A stretch of DNA of 64,000 bases from Puccinia triticina. Lineage: Eukaryota; Basidiomycota; Pucciniomycetes; Pucciniales; Pucciniaceae. Shown here piece after piece: positions 10,982 to 24,049 of the stretch. The stretch is taken from contig NC_070565.1 of the NCBI RefSeq assembly GCF_026914185.1, positions 3,906,001 to 3,970,000 on the forward strand, written 5' to 3'. The notes under the pieces were generated by a model. It did not search any database and was not told the origin of the DNA. It saw only the letters and a list, made by a program, of their open reading frames with translations. Every line of letters begins with the position of its first letter. Positions within the stretch are counted from its first letter, which is position 1. A program made the translations under genes and the position numbers.

Positions 10982-13900
10982 TTAAGAGTGTTTGAGTGCT
11001 GCACCAGAGGTGACAACTTGAGCCGAAGAAAATCTGAAAAATCACAGTTGTGTATGTCAGTCGAGATATGCGAATGTCACGGTGATTTGGGAGGAAATTG
11101 TGAAAATGCATAAAATAAATGACACTCTTACCTGCGTAGATCGCGTTCGCTTGTCTTGATTTGTCCGTGCAGGGATCTTCGGGCCGCTTGCGAGTGTTCA
11201 GCACGTTGAATGAAGCTCATCCTGTTGTTGTAGAGGGAACCGGCACTAGATTGACGGGCTAGCGAGTTCGCCTCTACGGCCACAGGTTTCAATTGTCGGG
11301 ATCGGAACTTCTTGAGTACGGCACGAGTCGCGAACTTGATGAGGTCTAAAATAGATAGGGCTGGTTAGAAGTGTTTGACGTGTAACAGATGAGACAGGCG
11401 GTACGAACCCATCGGGAGGAACCAGATCAAGTTCCAGGCCCATGCCACACCTACCCAGGACAACGGGATGGCCTGCACGGCTGAGAATTCCATTGTTCCG
11501 AATACGGCCAACAACGAGGCAACAGTTTGAGCAATGCAAAACGCGCCAACCAATGCCAATGAGGGTCTCTCCATGAAGAACCAACTGTGAGAGCGGGTGA
11601 CGAAGATCAGAGCTTGAGAGATAATCGCGACTTGAAGGTAAATGACCATGTGCAACTGTGGGTCATTGGCATCCTTTAAGGGAGACAGGCCGAAGTTGTC
11701 CTCCAGGAATGTCGTGTTGACAATGACCACAAACAGGAGAATGGTTGACAAAGCAAGGTGAAGGCCATATGCAACGGCGTATGTGACTGCCATTGTGAAG
11801 CGTAATTTTAGTATAGCTACAAATGCTGCGAAGGCCAAGATTACTCACAGATCTCAGCCAGGTCCCAGTGATCAGGTTCGTTGTTGGGTAAGACACGATC
11901 GAGGGAAATAGTCATCACAGTTCCGTCATTCAAGATAGCAATGACCAAGACCATGAAGGGGGGGAAATCAAACTGGAAGGCAAAAGCCATGATGGCGAAA
12001 CCAACGACGATACGGATGGTGACAGCGCACGCGTAGATAGAATAGTTCCGCATCCGCTGGAAGACGATTCGCGACTGTCGGATGGCGTGTACGATGGTTG
12101 ATAGACCGGGCTCGGTGAGGACAATGTCGGCGGCTCCTCTGGCGGCATCAGTCGCACCCTCAACGGCAATTCCGACGTTGGCTCGGGCGAGCTAGATAGT
12201 CAAACAGCAAAAAGAGATGAACAAGATGTTTTGAAAAGGTACCCAAATCACAATCTGAACTTACAGCAGGAGCATCGTTGGCACCATCACCGGCTGTGGA
12301 GGGGAAAAAGATAGTGTTTGATTTAGTTGGTTTTTGGTCAAGCAGAACAGATTTACAGCACTCACTCATAGCAACCATGTGACCCAGGCTCTGTAATTTT
12401 TTGACGATATCATACTTGTGCTCGGGGTACACTCCAGCAAATCCATCGGCATCTGTGTGCATATAGACTGGTGAGCCAGTTGTTATAAAGGGTGACATGT
12501 TCAGAAATACAAACACACCGAGAATCATACTGTCCACTGATGAAAATTTGCTTCCAGGTGGGGGGCCCTCTTTAAGCACCTTGGATGCAAACATGTTGTC
12601 ACCCAAACCCAATCGTCGTCCGGTTTCCTTTGCAATGGCAAGTTGATCACCGGTGACCATCTTGACCTTGAGTCCGAGGCTAACAGCGTCATCGATGGTT
12701 TGCTTGGTGTCATCACGAGGAGGGTCGAAGATGGACAAGAGGCCAATGAGTTGGAATCCACTTCCAGGTCCTTCGGCGTCGCCACTGGGAACGTCTTCGT
12801 AAGCAACAGCCAGGGCTCGCAAACCTCGACGGGCAAACTCTTCAACGTCGGCTTCAAGCTGGTGTTCAATCTCGTCGGTCTTGTTGTAGGTGCAAAGGTC
12901 CATGATTTTTCCGGTCATACCCTTGGTGACTCGGCGCATTTCCCCAGTGGCAACATCGATGTAAGTTATCTCCGTTCTTTTCGAGACTGGATCGAATGGC
13001 TTGAAGTCCACGAGCTTGATCCCTCGACGTGCCACATCAGCTCCAACCGTGCCGACCACGCAACCGTCAATAGCATCCTGGTTTTCAATCCGGGAAGCGT
13101 ATGAGGCCAGAACACAGACGTCTTCCGGTCCGACATCGGAGTAGGTTTTGATGGTAGATTTGTCGATTGTAAGCTTGTTCGTGGTCAGAGTGCCGGTCTT
13201 GTCAGAACACAGGATAGTAACACCCGCAAGTTCTTCGATGGCGGTGATACGGGTGACAATGGCCTTGTACTTGGCGAGCTGTTGAGCGCCAACAGCAAGA
13301 GTGACTGATAGTACGGTGGGCATGGCGATTGGGATACCGCCGATGAGCAACACGAGGATGTTGTCCAAACCCCGGCGGTAAGAGTAGCGGAATGCCCCAT
13401 AGAGAACGATGAGCTCTGCAAAAGACCGGGAAATCAGAGGTCTGGTCTACAATCAAAGAAATTATAGAAATTACTCACCGAGTGCAATGGCAATGCCAAT
13501 TGAGACAAGACAGAATCCACCAATCTGTGCAAAGGAGTCAGTCATCTGAATTGATGTAAAATTCATAAGGGAGTTCCGAATCACCTTGGCCAAAACTGCT
13601 TGCATGTGTCCGGTAGAATCATTTTCTGCACCAACCAGGGTGGCTGCTCGTCCGAAAAATGTGTTGGCACCGGTAGCACTCACAATACCCTCAGCCTCAC
13701 CCTGCTTGCAGATGGATCCCGAGAAACACTGATCGCCAACTGATTTGGAAATCGGAAGTGATTCACCGGTCAAGGCTGCTTGGTCGATGCTAACGTTAAT
13801 TGCGTCGTACAGACGACAATCTCCGGGTACCACATCACCGATCTAGAAAAAAATATGGCAATCAGAAAATCTAGCACAGAGATTATGATCAGCATGACCA

Positions 13901-14686
13901 AATGGATGAACTCACCTTGAATGCCACGATATCGCCAGGTACCAGGTCAGCTGAGTCAATCTCCGACCAGCTCCCGTTGCGCCGCGCCTTCGCTTTCGGA
14001 GCTAGAGAGTCCATGAGGGCTTTGACTGCATTGCCAGCGGATCTCTCTTCGTAGTACCCGATACCGGAGTTCTTTGGACAAGAAGGTCAGACAAGACTTT
14101 CACGTATATTTCAATGCCATGAAATGACTTACGATGAGGAGTAAAGCCATAATACCAACAAAATCCTGCCAGTCTGGAGGACGGTTTTCTCCGTTGGAGA
14201 GCGCAATCGAGACTATCGCCGCACCTTCCATGACCCATGACAACGGGCTATGTAATAAGATAGTTCCATGGTAAGTTCACGCCCGTTGGAATCGGATGAT
14301 AGGAAACTTGGAACTTACTTCCACATGAAACTTAGGAACTGCAAGAACGGATTGACTGATTTTTCTTCCAAACGATTGGGACCAAATATTCCGCGTCGTC
14401 GCTCGACTTCAGCGGCATCCAGGCCATTTTCGCTTGTCCTGTGCAGAAGGAAGCTCGTCAGCAATTGTCACATTGGAAGCGCAGCTGATTCAGGCACTTA
14501 CTGCAACAGCTGCCAAACGTCTTCAAGCTCTACTTGTTCGAGGTCGACCTTTTCGCGATCGTAAAGGTCCTCAGCATTCAACTGGATCGTCTTCATATCA
14601 ACCAGACATCGCGTCGCCGCTTTTTCTTCTTCGAAGGTCTTGTCAAAGTTCCGGGCGGCTTTGGGTGGGGCATTGGACTCGGCCAT
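10982..14686 (-). CDS. PMA1: Plasma-membrane proton-pumping P-type ATPase (PMA1)
   Basis: This is a P3A-type H+-ATPase. It uses ATP to export protons and builds the membrane potential that drives nutrient uptake. It starts at ATG 14686-14684 with an acidic N-terminus. Exons run down the minus strand through the A domain ([29 protein letters not shown], about 13830-13740), the M4 segment ([19 protein letters not shown]) and the phosphorylation motif [12 protein letters not shown] (about 13215-13180, Asp acceptor). The N domain follows, then [18 protein letters not shown] and [10 protein letters not shown] (hinge motif, about 12300-12270), and the C-terminal membrane helices (exons 12170-11350). 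The terminal cytosolic tail is spliced from [15 protein letters not shown] and ends [18 protein letters not shown] with TAA at 10984-10982. At least ten short introns are present. It is head-to-head with the gene at 16202. Confidence 0.95.
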
Positions 14687-16201
14687 TCTGGAAGCGTTGG
14701 ATGAGGTGACTTGGAAAGAGGTGCTGATAATGTGTCAGAGGAAAGATGGATGTACTTCAAAATTGAAGATAGCCGGCGATCAACGCAAGGCTGAAACAAG
14801 AGGGCAAGCTAAGCTAAGCTGGAGAGAATCTCCAATATCCGAGTCAGGACCTGTCGGGGAGGCTTTATCTCCTGAGAAACCTCAAACAATACTCGAGTGA
14901 AGCTGGTTTAACTGTTCCTGAAGAATGGACTTCGAAAATCGAGTGCTTCGAAATAAACGGAGGCCGCGTGTGGTCTGTGAGGCTCTGTGAGGGCTGAGGG
15001 AAGGAGATGCCAGTCGCCCTTCTTAAATAATCTGTTAGTACACCGTTCTTGAGCCCATCGGCGCTCAGCATCCACAGCTCCGACACAAGATAATCCAGCT
15101 AGGGGCACGCTCGTTGATCCGAAATTGAGTTGACTTTTGGATCGATTGACTTGCAATATAATTTATACAGATCATCAGTTATAGGTATCTACATGAGCAG
15201 GGGCTGGACGGATCCATTTGCTCATCGCCGAGGGGCCGGGAGGGCCCGAGACTGATCAACCACGATTTGCAGCCCGGAACGACCGGCCGGCCGGCTCATG
15301 GAAGATTGTAAATATGTAAAATAATTCTTGACTTATGGATGAGCACATCAACCACACTCAAACACTTCCGTGTACTCGTCACCACTTTGGATTTAAGAGG
15401 TATGTAACAAAAATATTCAAAAATTAGGCCAGTAAGCAAAACGGTGCTACTCGGTTAGGTCTAAACCAGCTTCAGATAGTATGTATTGCCATGGACAAGC
15501 ATGGACAGGCATTGCCAATGTGAGAGCTTGCCAGTTGTGACCTTCCAGGGCTCTATGTGACGGCGTCCCTTCAATGCAGAACGCGGTCCAAAGCTATATA
15601 TCTCTGTTTTGGAAAAGCGGCCCTCGATTATAGACTTTTAGACTGGGATCCAAGTTGCGAAGGGAAGTCCAGTGAGATGATGTGGATGAAGAGTGCAGTT
15701 CGCAGCTGGTTGTACTGAAGATAGCAGTTGAAAAAAGCTACCACAACAATTCACCTTGGCCGGGGAAACGGGAGAACATTTACCATTCTCGCGTGTGTTG
15801 AAGGAATCGGCAGTTTATTCAAGAAGGAAGTTATTTCAGCCAGTTGGTAATGAAATAAAGATGAGGCGAAACACGGACTGAGCTGTGAGAGTGGAGGGAA
15901 CTCCCACTTGCCCAAGTGTTAGCTGGTTCTGTTCGTCTCTTCTATTTACTCAACCTCCCGGTCTGTCTAAGAACAGTCCGATTCAGCCCGTGCTCATGGA
16001 CCTACCCTCCTGCGTGCCTGGTTCGGGTACCTCCAATCAACTTAATGTGGAGAAGACCCAGAAGCCTCAGTGTAGATATTTAAAGGGCAACTCCAGCTGG
16101 CATTTATCGATTTCTCCACTCATCTTCTTCTAAAAGTTCTGCAACACCGGACGATTCGAAGAACGACAACGACCACGGCCACGGCGATTCAAATCACAAT
16201 T
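14687..16201. promoter_or_regulatory. Divergent promoter region of PMA1 and the 16202 gene
   Basis: About 1.5 kb lies between two divergent ATGs, consistent with the large promoter expected for a highly expressed proton pump. It includes a GC palindrome cluster GGCCGGCCGGC near 15286-15296 and CT-rich tracts near both starts. The open frames at 14865-15156 and 15885-16133 have no domain and are probably chance or UTR. Confidence 0.45.
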
Positions 16202-19107
16202 ATGTCATCCTCATCTTCCCCAGGCTTGCCCCACGGCAGAGCCATCTCTCGCACTTTTTCCATTCAATCCATCCCCCGCTCCGTTCTGTCAACCCCTAGT
16301 AGTGTAGGTGAATGTTCTCCCCCTCGGCCGTTTGTTCGCGGTAAATGCGAAAGAGTCCACATGGGCTCTCCAGACTCGGTGCACACTCGGACTACCTCCG
16401 CCGAGTCCCTCATCCTTCTGCGGCACCTCCGGCGGCAGGTCTCTGCTGCTTCGATTCCCATCTTCTTTGACAATATCTCTCAACCCCCCTTGGGGTCCAC
16501 CGACGATTTAGAAGAAACTCTAGAGCAGGCCTCTGCCGACGAGGCGCAGAACAATCGCATTGGTTTGCTCGTCTCTCCTCAACGTCAGTGCCGTCTCAAT
16601 ACGTATTTCTTTATGTCCCTTTTCGCTCCAATCTCGGAGTTTATTTATCTGAGGCGCAAGCGTGGCTGCAGGCATTCCTTCCGAAATGAGTTTGACTTGC
16701 ATCTCCTTTAACTAATCCATAAATCGCTCTTCCATTTGTACAACTTCCTGACTTCCTGATTTATTACATATGTGTACATGATCAACACGTGTGCGCTGTA
16801 GTACTTGCTGCTGCTTTTGGGCAAGATGAAGATGCTGAACGAACCGCCGTCGATAACCTTGGTGTCTCATTCGCCTCTTCCCTGGAGCGACCTTCAGACG
16901 CCTTCATGCGTCGCCTTTCTTCGACTTCCGGCCTGACGATGGAGTCCCTTTCCAGTGCATGCACCACTGAACCACCAACCCCTTCGGATAACACCTTCGC
17001 GATGGACCCGAGTGACCCTGAGATGGTCAAAAGTGATGGCTACCATGAGGCCCCAGCTTGTCGTGGTACCCATGCGATGATGCCTACAGGTGACAGTAGT
17101 CACGCCACCGTCCACCAACGGACGGGCAGTGAGGCCAGTACAACTAGCGCTTTCACTATCAGCGAGTACTATGGCAGCCCTGATTGCTCCGGGAATACAC
17201 CTATGGTGGCTTTGGAAACACTCGTATCGCCACCCGACACCACGCAGACCAAAGCCACCGAGGCGATTGACAGCCTAACGCCAACGACAGACAGACGCCC
17301 CAAGCCGGGGGTGGCACAGACTCCTGGTACCCTAACCACTCCCAAGCCGATATCCTTGGCTCGCAAGTTAACCTTTAACATTCCGGAGAAGAAGAATCTG
17401 AGAAAGGAGAGTATGGGTTCTGCTTCAGATGATGTATGTGGCGCAGTAACTCGTTCAATCGAGCAGTCTTGTACATCTCAATTTCCGCCAGTCGGCCCGC
17501 TGCGCCATAGAACCTGCCCTCCTTCGCCTCCCTCCCAGTATCCTGCAGACCATATCAAGCCTGGCCCATCCCCCATTCAAGCTCGCCGTCGCGCAATATA
17601 CCCCCACACTCCTTTGGCCATTGTTCTGCCAGCTCCCACGAGCAATCCCCTATTGAGCCTTGACACCGACAGTGTGGCATCGAGCTCCGGCACAGCCGAT
17701 AGTTCCTTTACTGGAAGTTCCATAGATTCACCTTCAGCAAACATGTTTCAAATCATCCAACCTGATCAATTCTTTCCATCCCATGGCATCCTCCCTATCA
17801 CTCCCCATACCGGTGACTCGTACCAAAATTCGACCACAAATCGAATCCCCTTTCATAGTCTGGACAACAGCAAACTTCACAATAACGAGAGTGATGCTTT
17901 ACCGGTCGGCGAGCTCTTCCGCACCCTTCAGATATGGTTTGATCAAGAAGGCTTCAGGGAGATTGCTCCGGTCTTCACATTCAGCTACTATAACCGCGTG
18001 GATGACTTGCTCTACTTCACCACCGAACGAGTCGGCTACCCTTTCCACTATGATTCGATGCAACAGGTTCCTGTCTTACGCAAAGTCGTCGCCCCCGACT
18101 ACGAAGAAGCTTATGTACTTCTGGAGGGCAAGTCTCAACGCAATGCGGCCGGCAGAAGGGACTTTATCAGCCGGCAAGCCAACCTCGACATGAGAAACGC
18201 TGGCAAGTACGTCGTTGAAGACAAAGAAGGCAAAGGGGGCAAGTGGATCTGGCGATTGGTGTATGAAGTCGAAGAGCGCAAAAGCCTGATGGGCAAACCA
18301 ATGCTCGGCGAAAGAGTTAGTCCCTTTTTCCTTTGATCTGTACCAAATCACTTCATAGCTCACCATTGTCGACTTGATCACATCGTGTTACAGGCCTTTA
18401 TCCCCATCACCTTCGCTTGTTCCCCTGAAATCCTGGCTCCCAGCCATGCCCGCAAACCTACTCTTCTCAACACAATTATGAAAAACATGGGCTCCAAGAA
18501 AACGGCTGTCGCCCTCGACTCGGAGGGCCGTCCCGCTACTCGACCTCGAGGCAAGTCTCTGATGGGTTACCATTCACGGAAAATTTCCGAGTCAACAACA
18601 AAGCTTCTGCGTACCCCGCCACGTCACCCATACCAGTCCAATCCACCCACAAGCGATTCGATACCCTCGCCAGATACCTTCCCGTCGACAACAACAAGCT
18701 CCCATTCTTCCAACGACAATGAGCTCTCCCGCGCCCAGGCCCACTTCTTCAAGACCATCGCACCTGCATCAGCCAGCCGGTTACGCCCCATGACAGCCCA
18801 CGACGAGGACAACGCCACAAAGCGGAACCTACGCAAAGCAAAGACGAACGAACAGCTTCGTCGTCCCTTCACCGCCGATGCGGCTCGCACAGGTTTCCCA
18901 GGTCGCTCCCAACCACCGCTGCCAATCGTACCAGTCTTTGGCATGGCTCCTCAACCCTCTCGGGCAACTCCCCAAACCGCCGGCAACAGATTTCAGTCGC
19001 GGCCTAAAACGGCAGACGACCGTCGACCACGGACAGCCAAATCGCAGCTCGATATCCGCCGCATCGCAGCCGCCAGCTTCTACGCTCCGGCCTCCGGATC
19101 TCCCTAG
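16202..19107 (+). CDS. Unrecognised Ser/Thr/Pro-rich protein, three exons
   Basis: I do not recognise this protein. Exons 16202-16583, 16802-18315 and 18394-19107 join in frame with a GTCAGT and a GTTAGT donor to give about 869 residues. Most of it is low-complexity Ser/Thr/Pro (disordered). One stretch looks folded (about residues 560-690): VGELFRTLQIWFDQEGFREI, FTFSYYNRVDDLLYFTTERV, PDYEEAYVLLEGKSQRNAAG, GKWIWRLVYEVEERKSLMG. It reads like a small conserved alpha/beta domain. The C-terminal third is basic with SR/TP repeats. No signal peptide or membrane segment is visible. The even codon use and clean splicing argue for a real gene; a regulatory or scaffold role is only a guess. It shares the divergent promoter with PMA1. 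Confidence 0.75.
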
Positions 19108-20483
19108 CCCATGGCCAAGAAAGTGAGGCTTTCAAGCAAAAACTCGCTCGACGGCGAGCATGATTCTTCGCACTACCTTCTCTCATCTGTCATCACCCGG
19201 AGCTCTTATGGAGCTGCCCTCCTTCGTCTTCTACCACATCTCTTTCAATTCGCCGTCATCTCAAACCACGGACATCTGTCTTAACATTTCTCTCCGGTGG
19301 AGGTCTCGTAGGTTAATTATCAAAACTCTAAGCGTTAGAGTCTCGTCCGTTTTGCGTATTAGTGTTCATCCAGTTAGAGGTCACCTCATTGTCCAGTTAC
19401 CCCAAATCCAATCCAATCCATCTTTCGTTTCCGTGTTCCATAGGATAAGCTCATTACATCATACCCAGACTATACTCCCATTTTCACTGTATCTAATTGT
19501 CGCCGACTCTCGTCTTTTTCAAGAGAACCCTTACTCACCCTGCAGTGTGTTGTACAACCAGCTGATTATCTCCTAGACCTTCATCAACACAATACACCAA
19601 ACCCCCCAAAAAAAACTGTCGAATACTATTGATTCTCAGCGCCGGCTATGTAGTTAATCGAGTTCGAAAACCCTTCGCGAAGTTATCCTTTAGCAGTAAA
19701 CAATCTTTTTTTCTTCTTCCTGTCATTTTGTACTACGCGGGAAGCATTTCACTTGTGGATGTTTTATATAAGTCTTTTTTCTGTTTCCGCCCGTTCGTTC
19801 TCGCCAGCCACTGGTCGCTATTTTTTTGTTTTCTGGTAACTTTCACTTATCATTTTTGTAGCTGAGTCAGATAGCCTTTCATTTGTGTCCATACCAAGCA
19901 GTAATCAGTTACATACCAGTTGGTCCTACATCGAAGCTGCTTCTCCTGGCATAAGGATAGCGTTTGGATTATGGGCTCCTCTGTAGAGAAAAAGCAAGTG
20001 CTTTGAACATGCTACCTAAACCAATTAGTCTGTTTCGTTTGCAAGGGAAAGAAGAGTGTACCCTTGGCCCCTCCGCAAAATTGGCTTTGATTCAATGACA
20101 GATCCCGGCGCCGCGGCAACAGCTGGTTTGTCGGGGCGCAGAATATATTTTGGTCTTCCTCTGTTTGCATTCATAAAGTTTTTTAATCCTATGAACCACC
20201 TTTCCAATCAACACCATTGTGAACCTTTAATACAGTCCCCACGACTCCCATTGCCTTGGTTTCTCTGTTCCCGCGGCATGGCCTTACACTTTTCACTAGT
20301 GTTACTATCCACAAGATTCAATAAGCTCATAATGGCCCAGAACATGATATCAAAAAAGTGGAAGCTGTTCTGTGTCTTTCTCACCGTCTGCTAACTAATC
20401 TTGACTGTATATGTCCTCTCCCTCTCCCTCTTTTTTTGTGATTGTGTGGAGAGGTTGAGATAAATACATGTGTTTTGTAGAAG
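19108..20483. other. 3' UTR and gene-free stretch
   Basis: Pyrimidine-rich sequence follows the 16202 gene. The open frames here (19160-19576, 20056-20394) are low complexity and unsupported. No repeat boundaries were found before the MITE at 20492. Confidence 0.45.
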
Positions 20484-20491
20484 GATGTGGG

Positions 20492-20684
20492 TAGGGATGC
20501 TAATTGGGCGGGTTTGACCATGGGCCACCTATGGGCCACTTTTGCGCCAATTAAGATTTCAGGACAGAGACCAGTTAAGTAAAGCCCCGGGTGGTCAGAG
20601 GATTGGTTTCACCAAGGGGCCCGCTCAAATTATGTCTCAATAGCCTTGCCAGGGTGAAGCCGGGCAGCCCAATTGTCATCCCTA
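20492..20684. mobile_element. hAT-type MITE, 193 bp, 8-bp target duplication
   Basis: The ends are inverted repeats: left TAGGGATGCTAATTGGGC and right GCCCAATTGTCATCCCTA. They are flanked by the exact 8-bp direct repeat GATGTGGG (20484-20491 and 20685-20692). An 8-bp duplication and a YAGGGATG terminus are hallmarks of the hAT superfamily. The element is too short to code and must have been mobilised in trans. Confidence 0.88.
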
Positions 20685-20692
20685 GATGTGGG

Positions 20693-22640
20693 TCTTGCCT
20701 CTGTGGAACTACTCAAAGGATAGAATAGATCTTGGAAGGGAGATGGATAACTACACTACATAGTACTTGTGAAGCCGCCGTGCATCACAGGATTTTGCAA
20801 GAGATGTAACAGGACTCCTGTCCTTCGAGCTTTCCCATTGACATGCAGGAACATTCTTCAGGTGCCAAAGCTATCTTTGTGATAGCGCTTTAGCTTTCAA
20901 GGGTGACACTGTTGGATTCCTTGTCAAATTTCGAGTCCAACGGCCCCCCACCACATTTTGAGCCTCAGCATAAGCGGTCAAAAAACCACCCAGCCAGGCC
21001 CCATATGGCATAGACCTGTACATACCGGGCTATATAGAAAACAGGGGAAATGAGGTTGAAGTTGAAGTCAAGTTTGGGTATCAGAATTGCAGGTCTGGGA
21101 GCACAAGGTTTCTCAGAACTGCTGTGGTGGAGTGAATCAAGGGAGCTAAATGTCAAAAAGTGTGACATGTACAAATTGAAATGAAGATCAAGGCAGACTA
21201 CAAGATGAGCATTCTCAACATACAAGAGCATCAACCACATCCTCCCTCAACTTTTTGTCTATCCCCAGATAATTGCCGAATTTGAATGATGAATTGGATG
21301 CAAATCTCTCCCTCAACATTGGTTGAGACATTCCAAATAATGTGCTGATTCAATTTTCAACAGATTCTCTTTTAGAAGTATAAATTTTCTATCATGATTT
21401 TGCAACATTTGAAATTTTGAAAGTATTCCACAATTTCTTCTCTTTGCAGAATATAGATTTTTTGCTCTCTGACCTTCAATGATCAGGTATAAAATGCTAA
21501 TATCTAGCAAAATTTTTGCCTTTTCATCAATAAAAAAGGTTATTCTAGTGAGTCAACCCCCAATTCAAATGATAATAAAACCATTTATACATGTAATGCT
21601 TAATCTTGGACCTTCTAATTGATCCCTGATATTACCTTTTCTGGAATATTTTTTCAGTGATCCAGTCCTCAAAACATCCAATCAAGTTGTCTAGCATCAA
21701 AACTAATCCTGAAAAGGAATTATGAGCTTGTGGTTTCCCCACTCAAATGTGGCTTTTTTCCATCTAAAAAAACTATATCTCTATCTACCAGGGGAGACTT
21801 TGATGCATTCTCCAGAGAGTGCCAGAGTCTAATTTTATTTTTTTCTGGGTTGGATGTGGATTAGGAAATGATTGATAAATTTTTCAGAAGTCAATGGGAA
21901 GTGTGTCAGAAGTGAAGCAGAACTGTCACAGGACCTTGTGCAATGTTTTACAGAACAATTTCATTCTCTAAGGATAACTGAATCACAACCTATGATGAAA
22001 TGAAAGTTACTCAATGCCCAATGATTAATCATTTATGTTGAATTAATTTCTCTATGTGCAAGGGGTTTCACACAACTTAACTGTGACTAGCTGGGGTTTT
22101 AATGGCTTTTGGACCAGTTTTTACTTGTCATGGAGCTGTGAAAGTCCACTCTGGTGATCTATCACCACAATGTATGTGTGCACACAAAGCTTATGTTGGT
22201 GAAGTGGAAAACAGCTCACATGCATGTGCATGGAGACATTGGAAAACAAACAAACACAAAAACAACCACAAGCTTGTATGTGTTAAGAAGCCATGATGTC
22301 TAGCTGAAATCTGGTACCACACACCTCCAAGATTAAGGTTGGTTAGTGGGTAGAAATGACCACTTTCCGCCTTCTTCAAGAATTTTTTTATCTGGGATGA
22401 GTGATTATTGATGTCTTGGCTCTTCATTGATACTTTCTGCTAGCCTTCAGCGCTTGGCAATGAGCCTGATCTATAGCATAATAATCCGCAAGGGGTGAAG
22501 CTCTGCACTCCGCAAGCACAAGTCTGTGATAGCAATCAATTGAGTAAGCCAAATAAGGGTCACATAAAACTCTTCCAATACTCTAGTACTTCCGTCAGTT
22601 GGAAGTACAATGATGATTAACAAGTCAGATAAAAACAAAG
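20693..22640. other. AT-rich decayed repeat region without genes
   Basis: About 1.9 kb of AT-rich sequence without recognisable exons. The style (many TGATG/CAAAT runs) suggests old transposon debris, but I find no clear ends. Confidence 0.4.
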
Positions 22641-23185
22641 GAAAAATAGAAGAGAAACCATGAGCCTCCATTCCCTTCCTTCCCTCCACACGCATCTCTG
22701 TTCCCACCCAATTCCGCAATCTGAAACTTTCCTGCACTAGTCCGTCATCTCCACCCAATTTCTGCATGTCATTTTCTCAGGCTCCACTCCACTCTGACAT
22801 CTGACCTCCCATTTCCTCTGCCTAGCCCCCGCCATTTGGTCTCTCACCAGCGCCTCCACCCCAGTTCCACCCGCTTTGGCTGGCTTCCTGACTCACCGCT
22901 TCCATCAGTCCCTGTGTTTGGTCCACCACAGTCCAGCCCTGCCCATCCACTCTGGTCCACCACCCAATCCAAATTCCGCGGTCCACAATCCACATACTTC
23001 CAAGTTGTGCATTCTGTCCGCGCGCAACTTTCTGTAAATTTTTGTATTGTGCTTTTCTGACATAATCCTCAGTGCTTATGTCACTGGAATGCACTCTGAG
23101 ATAAGCTGCTTGTGCATTCCTGCCCGCGCTATTGCCAAGTGGACAATCTACCACGCTTGCCCAAATAAATCACCACAGCGCACAT
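22641..23185. repeat. Dispersed non-coding repeat, copy 1
   Basis: This CT-rich stretch aligns along most of its length with 30430-30965. Shared blocks include TTCCCACCCAATT, CTGCCTAGCCCCC/CTGTCTAGCCCCC, TCTCTCACCAG, CAGTGCTTATGTCAC and TGCATTCCTGCC, in the same order and orientation. It is probably an old LTR or non-autonomous element; no coding capacity is evident. Confidence 0.65.
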
Positions 23186-23374
23186 GAGGGTGAAATTAGA
23201 AAAGTGAAAAAAATGACCACCCCCAAGACACCAGGGAGGAATGTGTTGCACCCTTTAGAGAGTGCCAGACCATTATTTCTCTCTAGAAGTCTCATTTGTT
23301 CATACTCAACTCATACTGATCTTATCTGTGTCAAATCTTGTTGGATTTGGTGATTTCAACTCACATAATGGCTC

Positions 23375-23630
23375 TCTCCACTTAATGACCAGTACACACA
23401 CAGACTCTCCACTGACCTGTTTGTACTGGCCATCAATTTGAGACAACCTCCACTTAATTACTGGGTTTAATGACCATCAAGTGAAGAAACCCTCCATGTG
23501 ATGACTTGTTTAGATGGTCATCAAGTGGAGCACTCAGCAATTCACCACTCAATAATCCTGTGTATTGGCCATGAAGTGCAGAAATCCTCCAATTGATCAC
23601 CATGAATACCAACATTTCAGTGGAGTCAAT
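23375..23630. repeat. Degenerate tandem repeat (minisatellite-like)
   Basis: At least four imperfect units occur in a row, each containing a version of GGCCATCAAGTGNAGAAA followed by CCTCCA and a TGATGACC-like end (for example near 23430, 23470, 23515 and 23570). Unit spacing varies from about 45 to 55 bp. Confidence 0.5.
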
Positions 23631-23656
23631 CCATGTTTTTATACTGTGAAAAAGGA

Positions 23657-23733
23657 CGCAGATAACGGGCTAATTGCGTTATCTGGCATGGCATAAAAAT
23701 GCTGGAAATGGGCAAAAAACCCGCGTTATCTGC
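23657..23733. repeat. Inverted repeat built on CAGATAACG / CGTTATCTG
   Basis: GCAGATAACGGG at 23658-23669 is mirrored by CCCGCGTTATCTGC at 23720-23733. A further GCGTTATCTG lies between them at 23676. This lies about 320 bp upstream of the BuGZ-like gene and could be a MITE end or an operator-like site. Confidence 0.5.
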
Positions 23734-24049
23734 ACGTTATACCCCTGAGATTGCGGGGGAAAACGTAACATGCATAAGAAAACGGGAGAAAAATGAAAAA
23801 AACGGAACCAAATCATTGTTGCTGTTATCGCAAAATAATGGCACCAATTCCACTATGTTGTTACTTTTTGTTACAAATAATGTAACTTATTGTTGCCTGC
23901 AGAGCGGATGTGTGTTGGTTGAGTTCGGTGAGCGAGGTTGAAACCTCGGGGGAAGCGAGGAAGACCGGGGGCTGAGCGTTTGCGGTTGCCCGGTCGCGAT
24001 ACGGCCGACAGCGGCAACATCCGGTCAGACCTTGATCGACAACTCCACA

